The notes below the pieces were generated by a model, which saw only the letters and a program-made list of their open reading frames with translations, had not been told where the DNA came from and made no database searches. The translations under genes were made by a program, and so were the position numbers. Shown one piece after another: positions 17,641-27,264 of a stretch of 64,000 nucleotides of DNA (position 1 is the first letter of the stretch; each line of letters begins with the position of its first letter). Origin of the DNA: Polaromonas glacialis (lineage in GTDB: Bacteria > Pseudomonadota > Gammaproteobacteria > Burkholderiales > Burkholderiaceae_C); assembly GCF_000709345.1 (NCBI RefSeq), contig NZ_KL448323.1, positions 2,672,346-2,736,345 of the forward strand. The letters run 5' to 3'.

Positions 17641-17677
17641 TTCGTATTTTTCGAAGTGAATTGGTTATAAATACGAA
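17641..17677. promoter_or_regulatory. Candidate operator in the NhaR-like / Rrf2 divergent promoter
   Basis: A perfect 9-bp inverted repeat TTCGTATTT (17641-17649) and AAATACGAA (17669-17677) surrounds a CGAAGTGAA element that recurs at about 17684. TTCG-N7-CGAA at 17641-17655 also fits the LysR T-N11-A pattern. The region is AT-rich and lies between divergent regulator genes. Confidence 0.5.
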
Positions 17678-17750
17678 TTTACACGAAGTGAAAAACTTTC
17701 TATAGTGAAAGCCATGACGTCATTTTTTTGATGTTTAAAGGAGACTTCCC

Positions 17751-18290
17751 ATGCGCCTGAGCACCAAAAGCCGTTTCGCCGTGACCGCCATGATCGATAT
17801 TGCCCTTCAGGGCAACGCCGGCCCGATTTCGCTGGCCGACATCGGCATGCGGCACAGGATTTCAGTGTCCTACCTGGAGCAGCTGTTCAGCAAGCTGCGC
17901 CAGAGCGGACTGGTCGAAAGCACCCGTGGCCCGGGCGGCGGCTACTCGCTGAGCCGCGCCAGCGAGAGCATTTCGGTGGCCGACATCATTGGCGCCGTCG
18001 AGGCCCATTCCGACAAGCCGGGCAAGGCTGACAAGGCGGTGGCCATGCAGCAAGGCTCGGGCGAGTGGATGACGCAGGAATTGTGGGCCGCGCTGAATGC
18101 CAAGATGGTCGAGCACATGCAGTCGATCAGCCTGCGCCACCTGGCCAGCGAGCAGCGCGCCAAGGGCGTGAAGATCGAGGCACGTCCGGCCAAGCGTGGC
18201 GTGTTCAGCGCGCCCAAGCCCAAACCGGTCTACACCACGGCGCCGAACTCGGTGTTCGCCCTGGGCCGCTCGCTGCTGGGCAGCCGCTGA
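17751..18290 (+). CDS. Rrf2-family regulator without Fe-S cysteines (IscR/CymR-like)
   Basis: 179 aa with a clear Rrf2 winged helix: MRLSTKSRFAVTAMIDIAL, ISVSYLEQLFSKLRQSGLV and RGPGGGYSLSR. In IscR three cysteines near residues 92-104 bind a 2Fe-2S cluster. Here that loop reads HSDKPGKADKAVAMQQGSGE and the whole protein has no cysteine. Fe-S sensing is therefore not expected, and the architecture is nearer to CymR, a cysteine-metabolism repressor. The C-terminal 40 residues are basic and extended beyond the usual family end. AAAGGAGA 6 nt upstream supports ATG 17751. cysK lies 430 bp downstream beyond the RNase P RNA. Confidence 0.88.
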   Translation: MRLSTKSRFAVTAMIDIALQGNAGPISLADIGMRHRISVSYLEQLFSKLRQSGLVESTRGPGGGYSLSRASESISVADIIGAVEAHSDKPGKADKAVAMQQGSGEWMTQELWAALNAKMVEHMQSISLRHLASEQRAKGVKIEARPAKRGVFSAPKPKPVYTTAPNSVFALGRSLLGSR

Positions 18291-18324
18291 GCGCCGCCAG
18301 CGCCTGGCGCTGAAAATAAAGTGT

Positions 18325-18660
18325 GAAGCCCGCCGATAAGCCGGATTCTGTGCGCCGGGCTTCCTTGCCCTAAAGCAAGTTGGCCCGGTGTGACCGCCAT
18401 TAATCTGGGCCGGGGGTCGCCCACCCGGCTCGGTGCCACCTACCCGCCAGCTCCGCGGAACCACGTCAACGCTGGCCTATTTGGTGTTGCTGCGCGTAGA
18501 GATTGCCCGTTTCACCCGCACTGAAGCGGCTCGTCTCTGTTGCTCTGATCCTCACCTCGCGGTGGAGAGGTGTTACCTCCTACGCTGTCCTGTGCAGTCC
18601 GGACGTTCCTCCAGTGCTTCCTTTCGGAAAAATGCACCAGCGGCGGTCTGGCAGGCTTCA
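18325..18660 (-). ncRNA. rnpB: RNase P RNA (type A)
   Basis: Catalytic RNA for tRNA 5' processing, about 336 nt, read leftward. The minus strand begins GAAGCCTGCCAGACCGCCGC and contains the universal GAGGAACGTCCGGACTGCAC block near its 5' end. GAGGGUAACACC-like, GGGTGAAACGGG-type and GTTCCGCGGAGC-like helices follow. It ends AGAATCCGGCTTATCGGC. The first 10 nt pair with the last (GAAGCCTGCC with GGCGGGCTTC, one G-U), closing helix P1. A CATAAT-like -10 lies at 18673-18668. Open frames overlapping it, such as the N-terminal extension of the cysK frame, are not coding. Ends are accurate to a few nucleotides. Confidence 0.97.
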
Positions 18661-18723
18661 CCCCTGCATTATGGCAGTGCGCCACAATGTGCTTTTGTCC
18701 GTCGAAAACGAAAGGGAGACCTC

Positions 18724-19641
<918 letters not shown>

Positions 19642-19657
19642 CGCCCATGCGCTTGTT

Positions 19658-19688
19658 CCTGCCGCTGGATTGAGGATTCAGCGGCAGG
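19658..19688 (+). terminator. Hairpin after cysK
   Basis: Perfect 10-bp stem CCTGCCGCTG / CAGCGGCAGG with an 11-nt loop, 17 nt after the cysK stop. There is no clear T-run, so it may be a weak terminator or mRNA-stabilising hairpin. Confidence 0.5.
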
Positions 19689-19753
19689 CGATCCACCAGC
19701 CTTTAAAATCGCTGCTTCTGCTTGATAACCACAAGCCACGAACCGGACGATCC

Positions 19754-21415
19754 ATGCTCAGACTGACTGAAATCAAACTGCCGCTTGCACACGCTGAAAA
19801 TGCGCTGCAGGGCGCCATTCTCAACACGCTCAACATCACAGCCGGCGACCTGGCGCGCTTCACCGTCTTCAAGCGCAGCTTCGACGCCCGCAAGGCCGAG
19901 ATCATGCAGGTCTACATCGTCGATGTGGACCTGGCGAGCGCCGCGCAGGAAACCGCGCTGCTGGCCCGGCACGCCGGCAACCCGCACATCTTCCCCACGC
20001 CCGACATGGCCTACCACCCGGTAGGCAGCGCACCCGCCAGCCTGCCGCTGCGCCCGGTCGTCGTCGGTTTCGGCCCCTGCGGCATATTCGCCGCGCTGGT
20101 GCTGGCGCAGATGGGTTTCCGGCCCATCGTGCTGGAGCGCGGCAAGACCGTGCGCGAACGCACCAAGGACACCTGGGGGCTGTGGCGCAAGAACCAGCTC
20201 AATCCCGAATCGAACGTGCAGTTCGGCGAAGGCGGCGCCGGCACGTTTTCCGACGGCAAGCTCTACAGCCAGATCAAGGACCCGCGCCACCTGGGCCGCA
20301 AGGTGATGAACGAGTTCGTCAAGGCCGGCGCGCCCGCCGACATCCTGTTTGAGGCGCATCCGCACATCGGCACCTTCAAGCTGGTCAAGGTGGTCGAGAA
20401 CCTGCGCGAGCAGATCATCGCGCTGGGCGGCGAAATCCGCTTCCAGCAGCGCGTGACCGACGTGCTGATCGAGGGCGGCGCTGACAACAAACACATTCGC
20501 GGCCTCACGGTCCTCGACCAGGCCACCGGTCAGAGCTACGGCTTGCGCGCCGACCAGGTCGTGCTGGCGCTGGGCCACAGTTCGCGCGACACCTTCGCCA
20601 TGCTGCATGAACGCGGCGTGTACGTCGAGGCCAAGCCTTTTTCCATCGGCTTTCGCGTCGAGCATCCGCAAGGCCTGATCGACCGCGCCCGCTGGGGCCG
20701 CCATGCGGGCGATCCATCGCTGGGCGCGGCCGAATACAAGCTGGTCCACCACGCCAGCAACGGCCGGTCGGTGTACAGCTTTTGCATGTGCCCCGGCGGC
20801 ACGGTGGTCGCCGCCACGTCCGAAGCGGGCCGTGTCGTGACCAACGGCATGAGCCAGTATTCGCGCAACGAGCGCAACGCGAATGCCGGCATCGTCGTCG
20901 GCATTGACCCGCGCGACTATCCGGGCAGCCCCTTGGCCGGCATCGATCTGCAGCGCCGGCTCGAATCCCATGCCTATGTGCTGGGCGGCGGCAATTACGA
21001 GGCGCCCGGCCAGCTGGTCGGCGATTTCGTCGCCGGGCGCGCATCCACCGGGCTGGGCGAGGTCATGCCGTCTTACAAACCCGGCGTGGCCATCGGCGAT
21101 TTGTCGTCCGCCCTGCCAGGCTACGCGATTGACGCCATGCGCGAAGCCTTTCCCGCCTTCGGCCAGAAGATCAAGGGTTTTGACCGCCACGACGCGGTGC
21201 TGACGGGTGTGGAAACGCGCACCTCGTCGCCCATCAAGATGAGCCGGGGCGACGACATGCAGAGCCTGAACGTGCGTGGCCTGTACCCGGCCGGCGAAGG
21301 CGCGAGCTACGCGGGCGGCATCTTGTCGGCCGGCGTCGATGGCATCAAGGTGGCCGAGGCGGTGGCGCGCAGCGTGCTGGAAGGCGCCGAAAACGCGCGC
21401 CTGGCCTTCGCCTGA
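19754..21415 (+). CDS. FAD-dependent oxidoreductase (COG2509-type)
   Basis: 553 aa from ATG 19754. An N-terminal domain of about 95 residues (MLRLTEIKLPLAHAE, FKRSFDARKAEIMQVYIVDV) precedes the Rossmann FAD-binding segment VVVGFGPCGIFAALVLAQMG (about 97-116). Family blocks follow: NVQFGEGGAGTFSDGKL, LGHSSRDTFAMLHERGV, SFCMCPGGTVVAATSE and LYPAGEGASYAGGILSAGVDG. This layout is that of the widespread uncharacterised NAD(FAD)-utilising dehydrogenase family, with a conserved CPGG motif. Substrate unknown. The ORF can be extended upstream into cysK out of phase, but the domain begins here. Confidence 0.9.
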   Translation: MLRLTEIKLPLAHAENALQGAILNTLNITAGDLARFTVFKRSFDARKAEIMQVYIVDVDLASAAQETALLARHAGNPHIFPTPDMAYHPVGSAPASLPLRPVVVGFGPCGIFAALVLAQMGFRPIVLERGKTVRERTKDTWGLWRKNQLNPESNVQFGEGGAGTFSDGKLYSQIKDPRHLGRKVMNEFVKAGAPADILFEAHPHIGTFKLVKVVENLREQIIALGGEIRFQQRVTDVLIEGGADNKHIRGLTVLDQATGQSYGLRADQVVLALGHSSRDTFAMLHERGVYVEAKPFSIGFRVEHPQGLIDRARWGRHAGDPSLGAAEYKLVHHASNGRSVYSFCMCPGGTVVAATSEAGRVVTNGMSQYSRNERNANAGIVVGIDPRDYPGSPLAGIDLQRRLESHAYVLGGGNYEAPGQLVGDFVAGRASTGLGEVMPSYKPGVAIGDLSSALPGYAIDAMREAFPAFGQKIKGFDRHDAVLTGVETRTSSPIKMSRGDDMQSLNVRGLYPAGEGASYAGGILSAGVDGIKVAEAVARSVLEGAENARLAFA

Positions 21416-21547
21416 ACCCCCTGCCGGAGCGGATAGGGGATACTTCGCCCTCACGGTTTCACACCGCAACGCCATCACAATACGGCGCACCAATTTTCAA
21501 GGCAGCGCCAAGGCGCCGCTCAAACCTCAACCTGACAGAAGCGATCC

Positions 21548-22384
21548 ATGACCGAAACCCTGAACACACCGGCTGAAACCGAAGCATCTCCTGCGCCTGC
21601 TGAAGCGACAACGCCGCCCCAACGCCAGGGCCGGCAAGGCGGTCGCGGCCGGGCACCGGCAAAGCCTCAAAACCAGGCCCGCGCGCCGCGCGAAGTGCAT
21701 CCGGTCCTGAAACAGCTGTTTGATCTGTACCCGAAGATGTTCGGTGCGCAGTTTCTGCCGCTCAAGCTGGGCGTGTACCAGGACTTGCTGGCGCTGCACC
21801 CAGAACTGTTCAAGCGCGAAGACCTGAAGGTCGCGCTGGGCCTGCACGCCCGCTCCACCCGCTACCTGGAGAGCGTCGCCGCCGGCCATGCGCGCCACAA
21901 CCTGCAGGGCGAGCCGGTCGAGCCCGTGGCGCCCGAGCATGTCCACCACGCCATCATGGAAGTGTTCCGCCGCCGCCAGGCGCGCTCGAACCAGGACTTG
22001 CGGCCTTATGCGCGCGCGCAGCTGATCGAGGCGATTGAAGCGTCCGGCCTGAGCCGCGAAGATTACTTGCTGTGCATTCGCCAGCAGGACGATATTTCGG
22101 TGGCCCTGCTCGACGATGCCTTTGCCGAACTGGCCGCGCAAGCCGCCAAGCGCGACGCGCTGCGCAAGATGTTCGAGGCCAGCGGCAAGACCGTCGCCGA
22201 GTTCTCCGACATGTACGGCATGAACCCCGATGAAGTGGCCCGGACACTGGAACTGTCGCGTGTTGCGCAAGCGGCGCAAGCGGTTGCCGCGCCAGCAGAG
22301 GCAGAGGCCAGCGCGCAGGAAGCCGCACTGCCAGCCGAATCCACCGACGAACCCATTCCAGCCAACAAGCCTGAAGCCCCTTGA
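21548..22384 (+). CDS. ProQ/FinO-domain RNA chaperone
   Basis: 278 aa. A low-complexity Ala/Pro/Gln/Arg N-terminus (1-50) with RQGGRGRAPAK is followed by the ProQ/FinO domain (about 55-165): HPVLKQLFDLYPKMFGAQFLPL, KLGVYQDLLALHPELFK, LKVALGLHARSTRYLESVA and HNLQGEPVEPVAPEHV. The C-terminal half is helical and ends Ala/Glu-rich. ProQ-like proteins bind structured sRNAs and mRNA 3' ends. It stands as a single gene with its own Rho-independent terminator. Confidence 0.93.
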   Translation: MTETLNTPAETEASPAPAEATTPPQRQGRQGGRGRAPAKPQNQARAPREVHPVLKQLFDLYPKMFGAQFLPLKLGVYQDLLALHPELFKREDLKVALGLHARSTRYLESVAAGHARHNLQGEPVEPVAPEHVHHAIMEVFRRRQARSNQDLRPYARAQLIEAIEASGLSREDYLLCIRQQDDISVALLDDAFAELAAQAAKRDALRKMFEASGKTVAEFSDMYGMNPDEVARTLELSRVAQAAQAVAAPAEAEASAQEAALPAESTDEPIPANKPEAP

Positions 22385-22427
22385 GAAAAAGCCGGCACGT
22401 CAAGCCGGCGATGGGATGAAGCAGCAA

Positions 22428-22462
22428 AAAAGGCCAGGACTTTTAAAAAGTCCTGGCCTTGC
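22428..22462 (+). terminator. Rho-independent terminator of the ProQ gene
   Basis: Stem AAGGCCAGGAC (22430-22440) with GTCCTGGCCTT (22450-22460), flanked by A/T runs. It lies between the ProQ gene and the convergent htpX and could act on both strands. A smaller GCCGGC hairpin sits just upstream (22391-22409). Confidence 0.75.
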
Positions 22463-22471
22463 CATTTATTT

Positions 22472-22526
22472 GCTACTGATTTAATAGCTGCTTGCGCTCG
22501 TGGATAGTGCGCAAACGGCCTTTTTT
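22472..22526 (+). repeat. Interspersed repeat, copy 5
   Basis: GCTACTGATTTAATAGCTGC, TTGCGCTCG, AGTGCGCAAACGGCCTTTTT. The longest-conserved copy and a good representative of the consensus. Intergenic between convergent genes. Confidence 0.85.
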
Positions 22527-22551
22527 AGTTAAATCTGGCGCTTCTCGACGC

Positions 22552-23436
22552 TCAGCCCTGCGCGTTTTGCAGCGCCGCGATGCGTTCTTCAATCGGCGGA
22601 TGCGTCGCAAACAGTTTGCCCATGCCGCCGGTGATGCCCATGGCTTCCACGGCCTTTGGTAACTCGCCGGGCTGCATGCCGCCCAGGCGGGCCAGCGCAT
22701 TCATCATCGGCTGCTTGCGGCCCATCAGTTGCGCAGCGCCAGCGTCGGCGCGAAACTCGCGATGACGCGAGAACCAGGCCACGACGATGGCGGCGGCAAA
22801 GCCCAGCACGATGTCGAGCACGATGGTGCTGACGTAGTAACCGATGCCGGGGCCGGAGTTGTTGCTATCGCCCTTGCGCAAAAAGCTGTCCACCGCGTAG
22901 CCGATCACGCGCGACAAAAACACCACGAAGGTGTTCATCACGCCCTGGATCAAGGTCATGGTGACCATGTCGCCATTGGCGATGTGGGCAACTTCGTGGG
23001 CGATCACCGCCTCGATTTCTTCCTTGGTCATGCCCTGCAGCAAGCCGGTGGTCACGGCCACCAGTGACGAGTTCTTGAACGCGCCGGTGGCAAAGGCATT
23101 GGGCGCGCCTTCAAAGATGCCGACTTCGGGCATGCCGATCTGGGCTTTTTCCGCCAGCTTGCGCACCGTCTCGACAATCCAGGCTTCATCGGCATTCTGG
23201 GGGCCTTCGGCGCCATTGATCACGCGCACACCGGCACTCCACTTGGCGACGGGTTTGCTGATCAGCAGCGAAATGATGGCGCCGCCAAAACCCATGATCA
23301 GCGCAAAACCGAGCAGCGCTTGCAGGTTCAGGCCGTTGGCGGTCAGAAAGCGGTTAACGCCCAGCAGGCTCGCCACAATGCCCAGCACGGCCACCACGGC
23401 AATGTTGGTCAAAATAAACAGAAGGATGCGTTTCAT
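22552..23436 (-). CDS. htpX: Membrane zinc metalloprotease HtpX
   Basis: Inner-membrane heat-shock protease (M48B) of 294 aa that degrades misfolded membrane proteins. The start ATG 23436 ([20 protein letters not shown], family N-terminus) has CGGGAGAA upstream. Two N-terminal helices (about 1-30, 38-58) are followed by the zinc motif [13 protein letters not shown] (HExxH, about 135-147), two further helices near 155 and 195, and the third-ligand region [18 protein letters not shown]. Complete and canonical. Heat-shock control is likely but not visible. Confidence 0.96.
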   Translation of the reverse strand: MKRILLFILTNIAVVAVLGIVASLLGVNRFLTANGLNLQALLGFALIMGFGGAIISLLISKPVAKWSAGVRVINGAEGPQNADEAWIVETVRKLAEKAQIGMPEVGIFEGAPNAFATGAFKNSSLVAVTTGLLQGMTKEEIEAVIAHEVAHIANGDMVTMTLIQGVMNTFVVFLSRVIGYAVDSFLRKGDSNNSGPGIGYYVSTIVLDIVLGFAAAIVVAWFSRHREFRADAGAAQLMGRKQPMMNALARLGGMQPGELPKAVEAMGITGGMGKLFATHPPIEERIAALQNAQG

Positions 23437-23534
23437 GAATTCTCCGGGAGGCGTTGAATAAAGGCAGGGGTCAAAAAAGAGCACCACGGGTACACGCCCG
23501 GATTGTGCATATCTCGGCAGGAAGTGGGGGAGTT

Positions 23535-24353
23535 TCAGCCCAAATCAAGCTTTTCCGTATGGAATATGGCGGGCAGGGAACCCAGGTTTTTCTGATTTTT
23601 TTCCTGGTTCGGCGGGCGAAAAACCGACAGGTCATCATAAAAGGAAAAGTCCTCGTTGCCGGGCCACCAGCCCGGCACGCCCAGCACCGGCAGAGGCAAA
23701 AAAGGCTTGCCGGCGAGCTTGGCGGCATTCAGATCATGGGCCACCCAAAGATCCAGTTCCGCTATCGAATCAATAGCTGGTTGTGCCTGGTAGATATGCG
23801 CGGTGATCGGTTTTCGTGCATGAACCAGTTTTTCCAGCAGCGCATGGCCGAACAGCACCAGCTGCGCCTCTTTCCACAGCGGGCGAAGGCCGACAAACAG
23901 GCGCTGCCAGTCGCGCGCCTCCAGCGCATCCCACAGCGGCGGCGGCGCCAGCAGGAAGGCGGCGTTCTCGTCAAAAACGGTCAGCGCGTCGCGCACCGGG
24001 CCGCGCAATGGCGGATTTTCGCCTGCGCTTGCGCCCGCCAGTTCAGCCTCATGCAGCTGGTTGATTTTTTGCTTGATTCGGGGAAAGCGCAGCCAGCACA
24101 GGCCGTTGAAGAAGTCGTGCAAGTTGTCGCGGGTCGGGCACTGGCCGCTGTGGAACATGTAATGTTCATAGGCCTGGCCGGGCGGCAACGCGCCTTGCGG
24201 GACGAAGCGCACCGGGACGGCAGGCGCATGGTTCAGGGCATCGGGCAGGGCCAGGCCCGCAGTGATGGCCTTCGCCACGGCCTGCCCCTGTGCGCGCCAA
24301 GGGTCCAGCCATGGCCGACTCCAGTCAATATGTTGAAGGTGTTTTGTCAGCAA
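23535..24353 (-). CDS. DUF3025 family protein
   Basis: 272 aa, soluble. The signature [27 protein letters not shown] (about 95-120) and the C-terminal [31 protein letters not shown] are those of DUF3025, of unknown function. The stop of the upstream NYN gene overlaps its start by 7 nt, so it is the distal gene of a pyrC-NYN-DUF3025 unit. A repeat copy (23761-23810) codes about [15 protein letters not shown] inside it, between two conserved stretches. No catalytic assignment possible. Confidence 0.85.
   Translation of the reverse strand: MLTKHLQHIDWSRPWLDPWRAQGQAVAKAITAGLALPDALNHAPAVPVRFVPQGALPPGQAYEHYMFHSGQCPTRDNLHDFFNGLCWLRFPRIKQKINQLHEAELAGASAGENPPLRGPVRDALTVFDENAAFLLAPPPLWDALEARDWQRLFVGLRPLWKEAQLVLFGHALLEKLVHARKPITAHIYQAQPAIDSIAELDLWVAHDLNAAKLAGKPFLPLPVLGVPGWWPGNEDFSFYDDLSVFRPPNQEKNQKNLGSLPAIFHTEKLDLG
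23761..23810 (+). repeat. Interspersed repeat, copy 6, inside the DUF3025 gene
   Basis: GCTATCGAATCAATAGCTGG, TTGTGCCTGG, ATGCGCGGTGATCGG; a diverged copy read antisense by the gene. Confidence 0.6.
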
Positions 24354-25555
24354 GCCAGTGCAAAGCCTTCAGGTTTTTTGAGCAGCCGCACCTTCAAAAC
24401 CGGACCGGTGTCGGGCAGCAGCTTGAAATAATTCGGGTACGCGCCAAACAACTCGTCCAGAGGCTTGTCGCCTAACTGGACATTGCCCTCCTGCAACAGG
24501 GTTTCCATCATGCTCAATTGCCTGACCGTATCGGGCAGCCAATTCGGGAAGGCTGCGAAGATTCGCCGAACCGCCTGTGCATCTTTCGATGGGGGCGCGG
24601 CCGGCACGAGAGAGTTCTTCTCGTCAAGCGACTGGATCACCAGCACAGCCGGCGGTAAGGCGGGAGATTTTCGTAAAAGAATTCGCGTAGGCTGGTGCGC
24701 AGGACTCAACTCGAAATAGGTCGCATGCTTGGCCAGAAATGTGGTGGATTTCGTCGTCTTGCTCAAAATCCCCTGCTGGCGCAACACGCACACCACCTGT
24801 GACAGGTGCTGTGGACCTTCGCGCAGGCCGGGAATGGCTTTGAGGATGCGCTGCACCTCATCAGGCAACGGCAGGCGCGAAAGCATCCCGGATGCCGGAT
24901 GCGGTACGGCGGGGAATTTTTCAATGCAGGGCGCGGTCATGACTCCCGACGTGGTTGAGGCGCTGGCCACAGGTTCCAGCGGCCTGACAGGAATTGCCGG
25001 CAACACAGGCACAGGCACAGGCACGGCAACAGGCGCCACCGCAGGCCTGACGGGCACAACAGGCACTACGGACTTCGCCGACACGGGCGCGGCAGGCGCC
25101 GGAGCGAACACCGGCGCGGGAAAGCACTTCACACGGTCGTAGTAAGCCTCCGCATCCCGAAACACAATGCCTTCCAACGAAAAACACCACACTTCGCAGC
25201 CCCATTCGCGCAGGCGCACGGCCAGCGGGGCAAAGTCGGCGTCGCCTGAGGCAATCGCAAACAGCCGGATGCCTTGCTGAAAATGCAGCGCGACGGCGTC
25301 GGCAATCAGCGCGGCATCGGTGGTGTTTTTCTCCAGCGGCAAATTGGAAAAGGTGCGCGTGCCCAGATAACGCCACACCGACCGCAGCCACTCCAGGCGC
25401 GGCCCGGCACCATAGGCGCGGCACACGCTGACCCGGCCCGCATAGGCTTTCAGTTCAGCCCAGGCTGCCTCAATGGCTTGCGGGTCGGAAAAATTGTCTG
25501 CATCAATCAGCAGCGCCGCTTGCTGCGGGCCATTCGCCCCCGGCACGGCGCTCAT
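24347..25555 (-). CDS. NYN-domain (PIN-like) putative RNase with two LOTUS-like domains
   Basis: 402 aa. The N-terminal NYN domain (about 12-155) shows [11 protein letters not shown], the middle acidic [14 protein letters not shown] and [19 protein letters not shown], matching the aspartates of LabA/NYN nucleases. A Val/Pro-rich low-complexity linker (about 160-205) follows. Two about 75-residue helical modules then resemble OST-HTH/LOTUS winged helices: [14 protein letters not shown]...[17 protein letters not shown] and [15 protein letters not shown]...[18 protein letters not shown]. Such proteins are candidate RNA-binding RNases. It overlaps pyrC by 4 nt upstream and DUF3025 by 7 nt downstream, so the three are translated together. 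Confidence 0.85.
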   Translation of the reverse strand: MSAVPGANGPQQAALLIDADNFSDPQAIEAAWAELKAYAGRVSVCRAYGAGPRLEWLRSVWRYLGTRTFSNLPLEKNTTDAALIADAVALHFQQGIRLFAIASGDADFAPLAVRLREWGCEVWCFSLEGIVFRDAEAYYDRVKCFPAPVFAPAPAAPVSAKSVVPVVPVRPAVAPVAVPVPVPVLPAIPVRPLEPVASASTTSGVMTAPCIEKFPAVPHPASGMLSRLPLPDEVQRILKAIPGLREGPQHLSQVVCVLRQQGILSKTTKSTTFLAKHATYFELSPAHQPTRILLRKSPALPPAVLVIQSLDEKNSLVPAAPPSKDAQAVRRIFAAFPNWLPDTVRQLSMMETLLQEGNVQLGDKPLDELFGAYPNYFKLLPDTGPVLKVRLLKKPEGFALAC

Positions 25556-26610
25556 TCAGCCAGCAATTTCCACGGCAGGCTTTCCCCCGAGCGCAGCGGC
25601 TTGAGTTCCGCCTCGCCAAAGGCAAAGCTCACCGGCGGCGTCCAGCTTTCCTTGACCAGGGTGACCGTGCCCGCATTGCGCGGCAGGCCGTAGAAATCGG
25701 CGCCGTTGAAGCTGGCGAAGGCTTCGAGCAGGTCCAGCGCGCCGGCCGCGTCAAAGGCTTCGGCATACAGCTCGATGGCCGCGTGGGCGGTGTAGCACCC
25801 CGCGCAGCCGGTCGCATGCTCCTTGAGGTGCGCCGGATGCGGCGCGCTGTCGGTCCCGAGGAAAAAGCGCGCATTTCCGGACGTGGCAGCCTCGACCAGC
25901 GCGAGCCGGTGCGTCTCGCGCTTGAGCACCGGCAGGCAGTAGTAATGCGGGCGGATGCCGCCGGTGAAAATCGCGTTGCGGTTGTACAGCAGGTGGTGCG
26001 CGGTCAGCGTGGCGCCCAGAAACCGGTCGGCCCCAGCGACATACTGCGCGGCTTCCTTCGTCGTGATGTGCTCGAACACGATCTTGAGTTCCGGGAAATC
26101 GCGGCGCAGCGGGATCAGCTGGGTGTCGATGAACACGGCTTCGCGGTCGAACAGATCGATGTCGGGCGAGGTGACTTCGCCATGCACCAGCAGCAGCAGG
26201 CCTTCGCGCTGCATGGCTTCGAGGGTTTGATAGGTCTTGCGCAGGTCGGTCACGCCGGCGTCGCTGTTGGTCGTGGCGCCGGCCGGGTAGAGCTTGGCGG
26301 CGACCACGCCGGCGTCTTTGGCGCGCTTGATCTCGTCGGGCGGCAGGTTGTCGGTCAGGTACAGCGTCATCAGCGGCTCGAAATTCACGCCCTCGGGCAC
26401 GGCGGCCTGGATGCGTTCGCGGTAGGCCAGCGCCTGCGCGGCGGTCGTGACCGGCGGGCGCAGATTGGGCATGATGATGGCGCGGCCGAACTGCGCGGCC
26501 GTGTGCGGCACGACGGTGTGCAGCGCTTCGCCGTCGCGCACATGCAGGTGCCAGTCGTCGGGCCGGGTGATCGTGAGCTGGGTGGCGGGAGTGAGGGTGG
26601 CTGAAGTCAT
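25552..26610 (-). CDS. pyrC: Dihydroorotase PyrC
   Basis: Zinc amidohydrolase of pyrimidine synthesis, closing carbamoyl aspartate to dihydroorotate. 352 aa from ATG 26610 ([14 protein letters not shown]); the longer frame upstream is not conserved. Metal ligands: HLHVRDG (HxH, about residue 20), the carboxylated lysine in [21 protein letters not shown], and H in [10 protein letters not shown]. The late catalytic Asp is in LGTDSAPHP. This is the E. coli-type single-function class. Divergent from the TRAP transporter genes. Confidence 0.96.
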   Translation of the reverse strand: MTSATLTPATQLTITRPDDWHLHVRDGEALHTVVPHTAAQFGRAIIMPNLRPPVTTAAQALAYRERIQAAVPEGVNFEPLMTLYLTDNLPPDEIKRAKDAGVVAAKLYPAGATTNSDAGVTDLRKTYQTLEAMQREGLLLLVHGEVTSPDIDLFDREAVFIDTQLIPLRRDFPELKIVFEHITTKEAAQYVAGADRFLGATLTAHHLLYNRNAIFTGGIRPHYYCLPVLKRETHRLALVEAATSGNARFFLGTDSAPHPAHLKEHATGCAGCYTAHAAIELYAEAFDAAGALDLLEAFASFNGADFYGLPRNAGTVTLVKESWTPPVSFAFGEAELKPLRSGESLPWKLLAE

Positions 26611-26736
26611 GCGCTGAATTGTCGCACCGGCGCAAAGAAACTCCCGATGCGTGGCGCGCCCGGATACCGTTAACATGCGGGCCGGCTGCAGGATAATCCC
26701 GGCTGTTTCAACTCTTGCTCCCCAGGCTTGCCCTTC

Positions 26737-27264
26737 ATGTCTTCCCCTCCCCACGCTGGCCATTCGCCAGAAGCCCTGCCGCTCCTTGATGACATCGACG
26801 AGCCGGTCCGGGTGCCGCTCAAGATCGAGGACTGGCTGACCGTCCTCGTCATGGGCGCGCTGGCGCTGATCACCTTTGCCAATGTCATTGCGCGCTATTT
26901 CACCAACCAGTCATTTGCCTGGACCGAGGAGTTCTCGGTGTTCCTGATGATCGTGCTGGCGCTGGTCGGCAGTTCGGCGGCGGTGGCGCGCGACCGGCAT
27001 ATCCGCATCGAATACTTTTCCGACAGCGGCTCGATGGCGCGGCGCAAGACTCTAGCGCGGCTGGGTGCGGTGCTGGTGGCGCTGCTGTTCACGCTGATTG
27101 GCGTCTTGAGCATCCGGCTGGTGTGGGACGACTACCGCTTTGGCGAGACCTCGCCGGGCATCGGGATTCCGCAGTGGTGGTATTCGATCTGGCTGCCGGT
27201 CATTTCCATCGGCATTGCGCTGCGCGCCGTGGGCCTGTTCATCCGCCGTGGACGCCGCGCATGA
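26737..27264 (+). CDS. TRAP transporter small permease (DctQ type)
   Basis: 175 aa with four membrane helices (about 35-55, 70-90, 108-130, 148-168) and the DctQ family element [26 protein letters not shown]. It carries the Q-component of a sodium-driven tripartite ATP-independent transporter for organic acids. ATG 26737 was chosen over the TTG at 26728. The stop overlaps the large-subunit start (ATGA), which supports coupling. Confidence 0.92.
   Translation: MSSPPHAGHSPEALPLLDDIDEPVRVPLKIEDWLTVLVMGALALITFANVIARYFTNQSFAWTEEFSVFLMIVLALVGSSAAVARDRHIRIEYFSDSGSMARRKTLARLGAVLVALLFTLIGVLSIRLVWDDYRFGETSPGIGIPQWWYSIWLPVISIGIALRAVGLFIRRGRRA

Noticed and set aside
18433..18723. N-terminal extension of the cysK frame
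   Set aside because: It lies in the RNase P RNA gene and has no protein character; cysK begins at 18724.
19703..21493. 596-codon minus frame over the FAD oxidoreductase gene
   Set aside because: Antisense shadow of a motif-supported enzyme.
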